A stretch of DNA of 64,000 nucleotides, taken from contig NC_049981.1 of assembly GCF_000003815.2 (NCBI RefSeq), forward strand, positions 27,642,742 through 27,706,741. The letters are read 5' to 3'. The stretch's first letter is position 1. Every line of letters starts with the position of its first letter. Shown here one piece after another: positions 46,847 to 59,309 of the stretch. The position numbers and the translations under genes are program-made. Under the pieces are notes generated by a model. That model was given only the letters and a program-made list of their open reading frames with translations. It was not told where the DNA came from and did not search any database. Source of the DNA: Branchiostoma floridae. Lineage: Eukaryota; Chordata; Leptocardii; Amphioxiformes; Branchiostomatidae.

Positions 46847-46884
<38 letters not shown>
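46847..46884. repeat. (CA)n microsatellite
   Basis: A 38-base CA run that abuts, and appears to replace, the 5' half of a signal-peptide exon remnant. Confidence 0.95.
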
Positions 46885-46886
<2 letters not shown>

Positions 46887-47179
46887 GTGCCCGTGCTGGT
46901 CCTGGTTTCCTGCGGTCAAGGTAAGACCTAAAATACTCTCAATCGTATCTATTAAGCATTATGGAAATTTTGGGATCTACAAAGATACAAGCATAGACGT
47001 TTATGATGAGTAATGAACTAGTTTCTTTCTTACAAGGTTACACGAAAGTAACGCTAAGTAAATTTCAAAGCAATAAAAAGCCGCTAGGGGGACCAAACCT
47101 ACAAAACCTATCAACCACTTAAAAATCATGAACTTGGCATTTGCAGAAAATTTGACCTCTAATTTTAAAGCGCCACTGC

Positions 47180-47660
47180 AGAACCGCAACTCGCCGCTAG
47201 GAGGCTCATTATTAAACTTGACCTTCCTTTTTGCCACCCCTACCCATCTACTAAATATTATGGAAATCCATCCGCAACATTTCGAGTTATCTTGTATACA
47301 GACAAACGCACTTACAGACAAAGCCCGCTACAGCACAGTAGGTAAGAGTCAGGTAATCCATTTTCGCATTTGACCTCCCTCTTAACAACCGCTAAACACC
47401 TGCCAAATATCGTGAAGATGCCCCAGCTGCGTCTCGAGTTATACTGTTCACAAACAAGCGCACAAAAATACAAAGCTCACTGCAGTACCATAGGAAAACG
47501 CCAGGTAAACCGTTTTTGAACTTGGCATTCCTTTTGACAACCGCTATACACCTACCAAAAAATCACAAAGTTCCATCCATAATTTCTCGAGTTATATGCT
47601 GTCGACTTACATATAGACCCATCACTCCATGGAATAACAGAAAACATACTCTTCTAGGCG
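47180..47660. repeat. Three degenerate units of about 165 bp
   Basis: Three successive blocks share the order CTACCAAATAT-like word, ATCC..CC, CTCGAGTTAT-like word (TTTCGAGTTATCTTG, TCTCGAGTTATACTG, TCTCGAGTTATATGC), ACAAACGCAC-like word and, in the first two, AGGTAANCC. It is non-coding and lies inside the intron of the decayed copy. Confidence 0.6.
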
Positions 47661-47999
47661 AAGAAAATAACGCAAGAGAACTACCGAATTAAGCGTTATC
47701 CCTGATACATAACGCAATATTGCACCACGGAGCCAAACTAGCCACAAGAACTCCCTAAACGGCAAACAACACTTTCACAGATACGCAACAGTATCATATA
47801 AACGGATCCCAGTGAAACAAAAACAAAACTAGAAAGGCCGACATTTGCTTGAGAGCAAATACAGCATATTTCAGCCATCTCCCTCCTCATGTAACAATAG
47901 ACTGTTCCAAAATCACTCATGTGCAAAAATGGAACACTTCTGCTTAAAATGACTTCTAACTACTAATCACACTTATGAGCAAAAATGAATCTTACAAAA

Positions 48000-48710
48000 A
48001 CCCCTTCAAGAATGGACTCAAAAAAATAGACGACTCCAAAAACACTTCCGCTAAGAAATGGAATTTGGAATCATCAGCCGTCCAAAACCATATTTGCAAA
48101 AAATCCCCCCTCTGTGCAAGAATCGACTCTTCCTGTTATACCCCTATGTAAAGTGGAGCGATCCAAAAATATATCAGCTAAAATAGTCAGCGAAGTCCAC
48201 AAAATGAATTTTAAAAAAATACCCCCTTCGTCGTAGAATGGAATCTCCCAGCTCACCCTGTTTGAAATTGCACAATAGACAAGTCCAGAAATACTCACAG
48301 TACATGGCCTTTGCATAAGAAGCAACCCAGTCCAAAACTGAATTTAAAAAAAAAGTCCCCCGTGCATGAATGGGCTCTTCCAGATAAAACAAGGCTTGCT
48401 GATTGGCTGCCGAATCCTCCTCATGTACAGTCTTCAGGTGGGGGTAAACTTCCATTTAACAAATGGAATTCGGAATCATCACCCATGTCCAAAACTGATT
48501 TTTTTTTTAAATCCCCCCCTATGTGCAAAAATGGACTGTCCCAGTAGTAGTCTTATGTCAAGTGGATCAGTGCGAAAACACTTCCGCTAAAAAAAACATT
48601 GGCATTATCACCAAAGTCTAAAAGTAAATTTTAAAATACACCCCCTGTCCAACAATGGACTCTTCCAGCAAAATAAGCTCGCTCATTGGCTGGCCATTAA
48701 TTGGATTTAC
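48000..48710. repeat. Degenerate tandem array with GACTCTTCCAG / CCCCC(T)TGTGCAA motifs
   Basis: Units contain AATGGACTCTTCCAG-like, CCAAAAACACTTCCGCTAA-like and TTTTAAAAAAA(T)CCCCC-like words, repeated about four times at roughly 150-180 bases. It is non-coding. Confidence 0.6.
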
Positions 48711-48929
48711 CTTGTCCACCAACCACCTGGATGTCTATGGACTAGGTAGGTAGGTAGATAATTGGATCTACCTGGCACACCTGTGGCCCTGACACACCAG
48801 AATGACCTAGAGGTCGTTGACCTCGGCACTCCAACCTTACCTATCCTAAACTCTCCCATAAAAACCTCCTTAAGGAGCCATTTTGAAGTGATTTATACTA
48901 CATATTATACATGGATCCTTTGAATAAGT

Positions 48930-49240
48930 ATCTAGGGCACCTCTGTGCCAAATTTCAGGTCATTTGGATGTAATACCATGGTACAGGGGGCCAAAATATA
49001 CAGTCTTGGTCCAAAAGTTGCAATAAAACCTCAATAAAATCATTTAAGGAGCAGATATGAAAAAAATAAAAAAAACACATTTGGGTATTGGCCAACTCTA
49101 CCCTTGTGCCAAATTTCAAGTCATTTGGTCCAGAAAGGGCGGAGATGAATCGCTTTGAAAATTTGACAGGAGAAAGAAAGAAAGAAAGAAACATTACGAA
49201 TACAATATATTTCACCATACCTATGGTATGGCTGAAATAT
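48930..49240 (+). mobile_element. 3' end of a dispersed repeat (retroposon-like)
   Basis: Contains GTGCCAAATTTCAGGTCATT and a second GTGCCAAATTTCAAGTCATT. It then has GAGATGAATCGCTTTGAAAA, a GAAA run and a terminal palindrome CCATACCTATGGTATGG. It directly abuts, and truncates, the exon 2 remnant at 49247. The family is not identified. Confidence 0.5.
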
Positions 49241-49517
49241 AATTAAGTTTATCTTGACATTTCCGGAGAATGTTCAAAGACACAACCTCAAACCAAAACT
49301 GTTCATCGCCTGTCCACATACTGGCGGGGCAACTGTTGAGATCACTCTTCCTTCTACTGGCTACAACACAAGACAGCGGGTGACGTGTAAAGCTATCAAG
49401 CGTCATATAGACAGACAGGTGTGAAAATGACGTTCCACAGATGATGGGCGTTTCTGTAATGTTATTGACTTTATAGCTAGGCTCGTAGGTTTACAGGTGT
49501 GTGACGTAAAGACCAAG

Positions 49518-52500
49518 ATGGCGTATGTGCGCTTAGCCGTGTCTGTGTTGGCCCTGGTTTCCTTATCTTGGTGCAGTTCAGGTAAGATTTGAAATACTAC
49601 CAGACCTATCTTTATCTATATGCATTATGAAAATGTGTTGTAGATACATATGTAGATGTTGGTGAATAATATCCTAACTTAAACAAGTGTACACGAACTT
49701 TACGCTGAGTAAAAATCTTACATAAGCATAAGTAAGTAAATTTACCTTTGATACAGAACATTGCACGATGCAGCCAAACTAACCCTGGGAACTCCCTGGC
49801 CGAAAACAGCAACAGTTTCCAAAGATATGATAACGTCGACCAGTAAACCATACCCAGAAAAAAGCATTAAGGCGTTTTTTTTTTTCGTTTTTAGCTGCCC
49901 GAGACAACAAAGGTACGGAGTTTATCCTGACATTTCCGGAGAACCTACATAGACAAAATCTCAACCCAAAACTGTTCATCGCCTGTCCACATCCTGGTGG
50001 TGCTACAGTTGAGATCACTCTTCCTTCTACTGGCTACAACACAAGAGAGCGGGCGACTTATGGCAGGGTGAGTAGCTAGTGTTCTGCGTCAGATTTGCTG
50101 AAATAAATTAAGCTTCGTCCTTGACATTTTACTCAATCACTGTCAAGCGCCGTTGGCCCGGTTAGTCGTGCGGTCCACTGATATGAAATACAACTTGTCA
50201 TATCTGTTGGATAAGATTACATGTACATCTGTTACTAGCTAATATTGGACGCAGCTTTAGTTAAAATGGACAAAGACGTGGTGTAACCTTGCGACTGTAT
50301 TGACAGGTGACGGAGGTGGAAGTTGACCGTGCGGCCGTGGAGCTCGTCGGCAGTCGAAAGAGTGACAAATCGGTTCACGTCACGTCCGATGTGGAGATCG
50401 TGGTGTACGGGGTGTTCGCCGAGAAATTTTCCAGTGACGCGTACCTGGCTCTACCCACCGACGTACTGAGGACCGAGTACTTTGCCTCGTGTGCGGGTAC
50501 TCCGAGCGATAGGCCCGATAGGCCTGCTGGTAATATGTTTTTTAAAACTGTTAAAACAGTGAAAACTGTATTTTGAAGAAAATGTATCCCTGACATATAA
50601 ATCGATTAAGAATATACTTAACGTTTCAGTGTATACCCCCTTGAATCATGAACATCCGATAAACATCACTGTTTTATCCGTAGCAATTAGTACATGGCAC
50701 TTGATTCGCTCAAGGCGTACTACTCAAGACGTTACGATCTACATTTCTGCAGAGTTCGGAGTAGTCGGTGTCCATGACGGGACGACCGTCACTATTGTCC
50801 CCAGCCAAGCCGTGACGTTCGATGGACAAAACTACGCCGCAGGACAGACGTTTTCTGTGGGGCTGGACCGATTTGAAACACTTCAGGTATGTATGAAACA
50901 TCGACATATGCAGCTTAAATGATTAAGAGGATATATGTAGTAGATATTGCACACAGGTCGGAAATTTTGTGGAATGATAATGATTTTGTCTCAGTGACGT
51001 AAAGATATGATGATGGTGATGACGACCATGATTCTGATCATCACCCTGTGCTACCACCTTTATTTTCTTACATACACAAGGCTGGCTTGCCAATCTAAAT
51101 AAACTAAGCGAATCATCCAGTCTTTGAAATATAATTGAACGCAATATCGAAAATTTGACAGTTTATCGATTGTGGGAGGAAGGGCTACTCATAAGGTATA
51201 GAATACATAAGGTATTGTCAGATGAATTGAGGGGGTCAGACGACAGTATTTCTTCTATGTTTAAACAGGATATGCCGGATTGCAACATATGGGTCCTTTC
51301 AATTTTATGTAGCTCGCAGTGTAACAAGTAGTGCTCAGTAGTCTCGTTTGAATTTTCACATTTACACGGTATTGTGAATTAACGTTAACTTTATGATCAA
51401 GATACTTTCTGAATCACGTCAAAATGACTGCTATACCAACAGGTACAGGCGACTGAGGACCTGACCGGTTCAAAGATCACGGCTGACCAGCCAGTGGCCG
51501 TGCTGAGCGGAAACATGTTTGCTATCTGCATGCCTATGAACGAGCCACAGTTGGGCAGTGGGGACCACATAGTAGAGATGATCCCACCTGTGGACACATG
51601 GGGGAAGGAGTTCGTCACCGTGCCGCTGACCAAGCGTACCGGTGGTGACCTCTTCCGTGTTGTTGCCGCCCGAAACAACACACAGGTATGACCTGGCGTT
51701 ATGAAAAATGAATTCTGAACGCTAAATGCCATGTTCGTCACAGTCACCAGCAGTACAGAATTAACAGTGACGAAACTGATATAGTTTACTCCAAACGTTT
51801 AGCTAATGCTCTCTCCAAAAACGTTACCGTTTGTTTTAGTTGAAAACAATGTAATTAAAGGGTATCCACTCCAGACATTTCGATGACTTCTAAGCCTCGT
51901 TCTTTCATATTTCAGTATTGAGGAAACTATTTCTATGATTCCTTTCCAAGGTCGATGTTACCAATAAAAACACGATGACTCTGAACGCTGGGGAATTCTG
52001 GGAGATTGATGTTCCATCTGATGAGTACAGACACGTGACCAGCAGCGAGCCTGTTTTGTTGGTGCAGTACAGGTAGGGGTAAATTTGTATGAGTAAAATA
52101 TAACCTCTTCAAAGGTGATTCACTCAGCTTGATAGACATTCTAAAAGAAAGACTACACAATATGTTTTCCTTCGGAAACATAATTACGTTAACTAGCACA
52201 GAGAAAGAAAATGACAAATACAGGGACAGGTCAACCTCAGATTATTCTATTCCGAGGTTTCTCATGTTGCGTGTTACGTAATCGCAGAGGCCAAAGGAGT
52301 TATGGACAGGTTTATGAAAGACGATAGTTGGACAGTCCATCTCTCATTGCATACGAAACAGAAGTCAAACCCCTCAGATGATCTTGCAATAAAGTTATTA
52401 TTGATTTATAAAAGAGGCCAATGGTCTAAACCTTCATCAAAGATTTGACAAACGTAGTTAATTTGGTAAAGTGAAACGCTCGTCACTATCCAAATTGTCA

Positions 52501-53379
52501 ACCTAAAATATTAACGGTCGTTAGGCCTACTACACTTTCGCGGCATACATTTTGCAACATTGTAAAAGAGCTGTGAAAAATTCTAACCTTTTTCTTCACT
52601 CCCAAACATTCACAGCAAAAGTAATGATGCTGACGATACGCAAACTGATCCGTTCATGATGATCATCCCGCCCGTCGCGCAGTTCGAAACAGAGTACACG
52701 TTTTCTACCGTGGAACTTTTCAGCACATTCTCCAGACGTACTCATCACATCAACCTGGTCATCAGGTATATATCACCCTGTGTGTGTATATATATCGCAT
52801 GCTCACTATTGTTTACTGCTTATTATAGTGTTGCCAGCCATGGACATCTGACCGTGAGAAGGCAAATTGAGTTCAAATATCTTTAAAGTGATAAGTAAGG
52901 CTTTCAAATGCCAGAGCCTCATTCCTGACATAATGTGAATCGTTAAGATACACCTTTTGATAAAAATATGAAATTGAATAAGATGTCCACAACAATCTAT
53001 CTCGACGGGGGCTAGTCAACTGTTATGAACAACATGGTTTCATAATATGAAATTCTGCAAATTGCACAGCTCGGCTAACAAAGCTGGTCTCCGATTGGAT
53101 GGGCAACAGTTGCCTAGCAACACCGTCTGGCATGACGTACCTGGGACCGACTACGCAGCCGCACAACTGGATATTCCTGAAGGCACCCACACAGTTAAAC
53201 ATATTTCTCCGATTGTGACAATCGGTTTGCTCAGGTTAGTATTTTTCTATAAAGGCTAGATAAGATGCTAAAATACTTTAAATTAATTTAGAGTGATGTA
53301 CTCGTTTGAATTCATATGTGTAATATTTTATTTGCTAGATTACTATGTACTAAGTGCACACCGCCCCCTCCCCCTGCCC

Positions 53380-53462
<83 letters not shown>

Positions 53463-53936
53463 GCACGCAAACGCAAACGCTACCGAAAACTTAGCCTTCA
53501 TGGCGAACTTATTAACTCAGGTGTTTATTTCGTCCACCCCCATTATCTGGCCCTTTATCTGCAGTTATGGTTTTGTCACACCTGAGTCGTACGGCTATCC
53601 CGGTGGCCTCCGGCTGTCCCGGATCGCCGCCTCGTGCAGCACCACCACCCCCGTCCCCGCCGACCGTGTGGACAACGACTGTGACGGACGTGTGGACGAA
53701 GAGCTGCTGAACGGCATTGATGATGACGGCGACGGACTGATCGACGAAGATTTAGCTATCGGTGAGGTTCTTCTTTTTCATACTCAGTGATGCCAAACTG
53801 GTCGTTTTGTTTCTCATTGGGTTTCACTGATTTATAATACTTTTGTTTGCCAACGTTTTTTGTAGGTAACTGCGCTGACAACAGGGACCAGTACAGGACG
53901 TGTCTGCTACAGCGCTGCAGGAATCTGGGTCCATAA
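49518..53936 (+). CDS. Secreted IgGFc-binding-domain protein 1, complete ten-exon gene
   Basis: Secreted protein related to the N-terminal domain of FCGBP (IgGFc_binding family), probably in mucus or body fluid; ligand unknown. Exons: 49518-49581, 49895-50067, 50307-50529, 50753-50886, 51443-51685, 51951-52072, 52616-52765, 53070-53234, 53565-53761, 53866-53936 (TAA). All are GT/AG and in phase, giving 513 residues. Signal peptide MAYVRLAVSVLALVSLSWCS; then GTEFILTFPEN, SDKSVHVTSDVEIVVYGVFA, VVGVHDGTTVTIVPSQAVTF, DTWGKEFVTVPLTKRTGGDL, DPFMMIIPPVAQFETEYTFS and AGLRLDGQQLPS, the family's ordered motifs. After YGFVTPESYGYPGGLRLS comes an Asp-rich segment VDNDCDGRVDEE...DDDGDGLIDED resembling calcium-binding loops, then a cysteine-containing end (CADNRDQYRTCLLQRC). 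It lacks the VWD/mucin repeats of mammalian FCGBP. Confidence 0.92.
53381..53470. repeat. (CA)n microsatellite grading into (ACGC)n, in intron 8 of IgGFc-binding gene 1
   Basis: About 78 bases of pure CA, then ACGC repeats and ACGCAA. It falls between exons 8 and 9, and open frames across it are artefacts. Confidence 0.97.
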
Positions 53937-55490
53937 ACGAAACCCAGGTAGCGAGAACAAGGCATCTTTTAAGAATAAGGCCAATGGTATATAGTAAATG
54001 ATGTATAATCCATGGAGATATGGGAGACCACTAATAGAACCTACCAATGTGTAACGATTTTACAAGTTTTGACGGTCACCTCCTGGTAAGATACCAATTA
54101 AAGTTTAAAGGAACAATGGTTTCTGCCGGGATTCACTTGCCTAGCACTTACTTACAACCATCACGCAGCATTAATTTAAATGTTCAATCAGTACAGTTAG
54201 TATTAGTATACTCAGTGGTGTCCAATTTCAGTGACATTGAACAATCACAGAAGATTGATCGTTACGTCACCTGCTATTACCTAGGACTAGCTCACAGGAA
54301 ATCCCAAGAGACCAATCATTGCCTATGTTCGTGTCGATTAAAAATCTGACAATAAAGTTCAAGTCAACTCAAGGACGTTACATGGTCAACTGTAGCAGTG
54401 GCGCCGAACAAAAACAGCTCGCTGCATGGCTGATTAGGTCAGCTGCGAATACGCGCAATATGGTGGCGCCTTATGTAGTATCATAGTCCACACACAGCAC
54501 CATGGCACGCCCGTGTAATTTACGTCAGCAGGAATGGCTCCCAGTACAGACGTTCTCGTACAGGTAACAGGTTATGCATTGGATAGAAAAGATTGCTATG
54601 ATATTGCCCTTCCCAAACACAGATAAACCTCCTTCTGTGCGCTGTTAAAATGTGTTTTAATTATATCAAATAACAAATAACTTTGGACTGTCGTTGATAA
54701 ATCGTATTGGAAATCGCGGGGTTTCTCAGCTGCATGAGTTTACTCAGGTGGTGACCTCCTCAAATCAATGTTAATAAGTACCTCTTAATTGACAAAGGCT
54801 TTAACCTAAATGTCCCAAACATAATTTCATTTTTGTGTACATAAACAATATCTGAAACATCATATTACCTGTTAGCTGACAAAGGCCAACTTTCATTAGA
54901 CTATAAATTGAAGTATCACGAACTTTGATGAGAACGGTCACGTGACCAGCCGTCATCTGTCTCTTGGAGTTTAATAGTGCAGTACGCGTAGGGAAAATAT
55001 GTCAAAGTGACCCCACCAGATTGACATAGCGTGTTACAACTAACTACCAAGAAGAGGAGAAAAACACACTGGATTGCAAAGAAATAGACCAACTCAGCGA
55101 TACGTCAGTTGCATCAAGTGACGTAGTCCTAACCTCACAATGGCAAATGAGGTATGGACAAATTTGGAAGTTCAATGACTTCGTTACGTGTAATGGTGCT
55201 ACAAACTACAAACAATATACGTTGCTATGTACTTACATAACACAAACATAACATACACAACAGCTACCTGAATGAATGAATAAATGAATGGATGTTTTAT
55301 TAATATTATTATCCTCAAAAGCTATGAAAGTATATCTCAGCCCCAGGCTGAATTGCATACTTTTTATGGATAATGTTATGTTGACGTCTTATGCAATTGA
55401 CGTTTTAGCAACTGTCACTATTATGTGTAATTTATTTGTCTGTCTTTATCGGACAATAAGTCCAAATCCCCTCAAATACACCAAGACAGA
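53937..55490. other. Region between the two tail-to-tail IgGFc-binding genes
   Basis: Holds both 3' UTRs. The stretch at 54395-54490 matches 60205-60290 in inverted orientation (shared CTGATTAG.TCAGCTGCGAAT and TGGTGGCGC). No additional gene is seen. Confidence 0.5.
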
Positions 55491-58400
55491 TTAAGGCACC
55501 AGGTTCCTGCACCGGTTCTGTAGGCACGTCCTGTACTGGTCCCTGTTGTCAGCACAGTTACCTACAAAGGTAGTAAGACAACAAACGTTCTGTAAGTTAA
55601 GTAAAACTCTACGAGAAATAAAACGATCAGTCTATCATCTCTGGGTACAAAAAAGTAGCACCTCACCGATCGCCATGTCTTCATCGATCAGACCGTCGCC
55701 GTCATCATCAATGCCGTTCAGCAGCTCTTCGTCCACACGTCCGTCACAGTCGTTGTCCACACGGTCGGCGGGGACGGGGGTGGTGGTGCTGCACGAGGCG
55801 GCGATCCGGGACAGCCGGAGGCCACCGGGATAGCCATACGACTCTGTGTGAGTGAAGCCATAACTGGAACGGAGTGGGTGGAAGGGGAAACAAATAATTC
55901 AATATGTTGTTATAACAGCAAGTCGCAAGGATTTTTGCTTTTATTTATACAAATGTATATGTGTATGTGACATTAGCAAAAATTAAACCTTTCTTTTTAT
56001 ATGGACGCATTTCTCACCTAAATAGACCGATGTTAACATTTGGAGATAGGTGTCTCGCTGTGTGGGTGCCTGCAGAAATATCCAGTTGTGCGGCTACGTA
56101 GTCGGTCCCAGGTACGTCATGCCAGACGGTGTCGCTAGGCAACCGCTGTCCATCCAATAGGAGACCAGCTTTGTTAGACGACCTGTTCCAGTTTAGAAAT
56201 CGATACGCTTAATGTTTATTTTCTGCACATGTACACTAATTTGATGTCTCCCAACCAAAGAAATGAGCATAATATGGTAGTAGATATAGCTATATAGCTC
56301 ATCTACCCAGCAACAATTTCCAGAGACACTGGGATTGACACTGAGGACATGGGAGCAGCTATGAAAAACCGAGTGCTGAGGAGAGACGTTGTGAATCGCC
56401 TTACCCCGCCCGCCAGGGACGACAGATGATCATGACTTTACCAATATCCTATTTCTAGTCAGGGACCATGTGACTGTGTAAGTTCCAACTAACTGAACAC
56501 GACTAAGACGAGCCAAAGGTTATCAAGTTACGTATACCTTATGATTAAGTTGACGTGATGAGTGGTTTCCTTCTGGTCATAAATGAGCTCAACCGTAGCA
56601 AAGGTGTACTCTGTCTCGAACTGGGCCACAGGCGGGATGACCATCATGAACGGGTCCCCTGAGTCAGACTGTTTAGATTTACTGTAGACGAAAACGAAGA
56701 TTTTCTATTTGAGTACTTGAAGATGTTAGCCTCCATAGCAGGCTCTCTGGGGCCTTTTCTGGGGCTCATAATACACTTTTGCTGGCCATTTCTATTTGTA
56801 CTTAAGCTTGGTCGCTGATTGCTGACAAATAGATATGACCAGCAAAATTGTATTATGAGCCCCAAAAAAGGCCCCAGAGAATCTGCTATGGAGGCTATGA
56901 AGATGCAGCTCTTTTACCAGACCTTAAATGCTCGTATGTTGAAGAACATGGGAACAGTTGAACTTTTGATCAGCTTGACAAAGTTTTTTAAGAATTTCTT
57001 TGTACGTTTCTGAATTATTTTAACTATTAACAGGAAAATGTTCTTAAATCAGTGATTTCCTTTAGAAATTTGTTCTGGTTTACCCCTACCTGTACTGAAC
57101 CAACAAGACTGGCTCGCTGCTGGTCACGTGTCTGTACTCGTCAGATGGAACATCAAACTCCCAGAATTCCCCGGCATTTAAAGTATTTGTGCCCTCATTG
57201 GTAACGGCGACCTTGGTAAAGATGGGAAAGTAACGGTATTACTGCTATGTAATGATCTTGAAAGAAGTTCAACATTGCAGAAAAAAAGTACCAACAATGA
57301 ATTCACATCCTTGAGCATTATGTTTTAGTTGCAAAACGCAAATGCGAGCTTTCTCAACAAGTGCATTACTATTCCAGCCGACAGGTCTGTCATTGTTCTT
57401 TCTAAATAACCCGTCTCCTACCATGTGTGTCCTTCGTAATCAGGTAGAACATTGCATGGCGTTTAGAACATTCGTTACCAGTGTATTGTCCCTGGCGGCT
57501 ACTACACGGAACAGGTCGCCGCCTGTGAGCTTGGTCAGCGGCACGGTGACGAACTCCTTCCCCCAGGTGTCCACGGGTGGGATCATCTCCACTATGTGGT
57601 CACCACTCCCTCCCTGTTCCTGCCCAATAGGCTTACAGCTAGCAAACATGTTTCCGCTCAGCACGGCTACTGGCTGGTCAGCCGTGATCTCTGAACCGGT
57701 CAGGTCCTCAGTCGCCTGTACCTGGTAAGATATGGGAAATTGTAATATTCTATGGTAAGTGTGAATAGACAAGTGGAAATAAATTTCTTTGTAGGGATAT
57801 TCAACACCTTACTTACGCAAGGCGTAGGCGAGACACACGTTCTTTTTTGTTGGATAAGCATATCAGCAAAGTTTCCATGGCCCATACCTGAAGTGTCTCA
57901 AACCGGTCCAGTCCCACAGAGAACGTCTGTCCTGCGGCGTAGTTTTGTCCGTCGAACGTCACGGGTTGGCTGGGGACAATGGTGACGGTCGTCCCGTCAT
58001 GGACACCGACCACTCCGAACTCTGCAAATTTTACATGACAAAGATAACCATTATCATCTCAACAGACGCACGATGTAAAAAAATGTTTAATGCACTGTAT
58101 TATGCACCTGTTAAAGTAATGACCTAAACCTGAACTACCTATAACACTCTTGAAATATACATAGGGTAATTTTTACCTGCAGGCATGGCCCCTCTGACGC
58201 TTGTACAAGGTGTGAAGTACTCGGTCCCCAACACGTCAGTGGGGAGGGCCAGGAAGGCGTCAGTACTCCTTCTTTCTGCAAATATTCCGTACACCACGAT
58301 CTCCACATCAGACGTGACGTGAACGGCCTTGTCGCTCTTAACACTGCCGCGGAGTTCCACAGCTACACGATCCAATTCCACCTGCTTCACCTGCCAATAC

Positions 58401-59309
58401 AGTTGATGTTGACGTCGATATGTTAAGTCCTTTATTGTTTCCATCTTTTTCCAACTTATGCCATGACTGTCATGAGCGCTAATTTTCAATATGATCTTCG
58501 ACAACACACATTGCGAATTCCTGTTTTTCTGCCAACAAGCACAGTGCATCCCCAAAGCAATCACTAATCCTAGTGTTAGAATGAAATCAATGTCCAACGG
58601 TGTCGATGGCGCTTTCTGTATGACAATGAATGAGGTCAACCTGAGCAAAGGTGTTCTGTGTCTCTACCTGACAGGCGGGATGACCATCATGAACGGGTCA
58701 GCCGCTCCTCTTACATGTTCAGGGATTAACGAATTCAAATCAATGAAATGTTTCTAGACAAACTGATACCTACCTGTCCATAAGTCACCTGTACTGTGGT
58801 ACTGACGCCATTAGAAGGTGTAGTGATAGTAACAGTCGCCCCGCTGTGATGTGGACAGGAGATGAACAGTTTGGGGTTGTGTTGGATTCTGTTGACGTTT
58901 TCCGGAAATGTTAGGATGAACTCAGTGCCCTTGTTGTCTCGAGCAGCTGAAAATGGAAAAGAACACATTGTCAAGGTTGCTTTTGGGGTATAGCTATACC
59001 GACGTACAGCATCCAGTAAAGATATTGTTGGGAACTTGTGTGGGTACTTGTAAGTCGTTTGCACAGCATGGGGCTGATTGAATATTGCTAGTGATACTGT
59101 ACTTTAAAGTAGTGATATCTAATCCCTACAAGGAAACTTCCACATAGCCAAGGCAAGACAAGGCTTTATCATAATTCATCAATGATTTGCATTTGCTTTT
59201 ATGACATAGACAGTAAAAAGCTTTTAAAACAACCCGGCCAGGCATTCCTACCTGGACAGCAACAGATACAGGTTGACAGGACCACCAGAGTTAGTAGCAC
59301 ACGCGCCAT
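55491..59309 (-). CDS. Secreted IgGFc-binding-domain protein 2, complete ten-exon gene
   Basis: Inverted paralogue of the gene at 49518, with every intron at the same position and phase. Exons: 59309-59252, 58946-58774, 58390-58177, 58021-57888, 57721-57479, 57211-57090, 56681-56538, 56182-56018, 55863-55667, 55561-55491 (TAA), giving 506 residues. Signal peptide MARVLLTLVVLSTCICCC; then GTEFILTFPENVNR, SDKAVHVTSDVEIVVYGIFA, VVGVHDGTTVTIVPSQPVTF, DTWGKEFVTVPLTKLTGGDL, DPFMMVIPPVAQFETEYTFA and AGLLLDGQRLPS. The Asp-rich VDNDCDGRVDEE...DDDGDGLIDED segment and CADNRDQYRTCLQNRC follow. Exon 9 is almost identical in DNA to exon 9 of gene 1, while exons 1-3 and 7 have diverged clearly. It is probably secreted, with the same role. 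An extra first exon lies upstream at 60679. Confidence 0.92.
56727..56897. repeat. Long hairpin in intron 6 of IgGFc-binding gene 2
   Basis: Two arms of about 70 bases pair with few mismatches around a loop of about 25 bases. The left arm reads TAGCCTCCATAGCAGGCTCT, then GGGGCCTTTTCTGGGGCTCA. The right arm is its reverse complement and ends CCAGAGAATCTGCTATGGAG. It is probably a foldback MITE, and the transcript would form a strong stem. Confidence 0.88.

Larger units (their letters stand above)
46884..49395 (+). pseudogene. Decayed IgGFc-binding-protein gene copy (exons 1 and 2 only)
   Basis: 46884-46920 (GTGCTGGTCCTGGTTTCC, then a GTAAG donor) matches the end of exon 1 of the gene at 49518. 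About 130 bases of the following intron also match. 49247-49390 matches exon 2 (FILTFPENVQRHN, KLFIACPHTGGATVEITLPS, TGYNTRQRV). The start codon half of exon 1 is replaced by the CA run. The acceptor and first codons of exon 2 are replaced by the end of a dispersed repeat, and the donor of exon 2 is altered. No further exons follow. The sequence between holds repeat arrays. Confidence 0.8.

Noticed and set aside
46847-46884. CRISPR-like or other regular array
   Set aside because: Simple CA repeat; no spaced direct repeats of CRISPR type occur anywhere in the window.
53293-53790. 165-codon frame with a (TH)n stretch
   Set aside because: It reads through the CA microsatellite in intron 8 and only then into true exon 9; the N-terminal part is an artefact.
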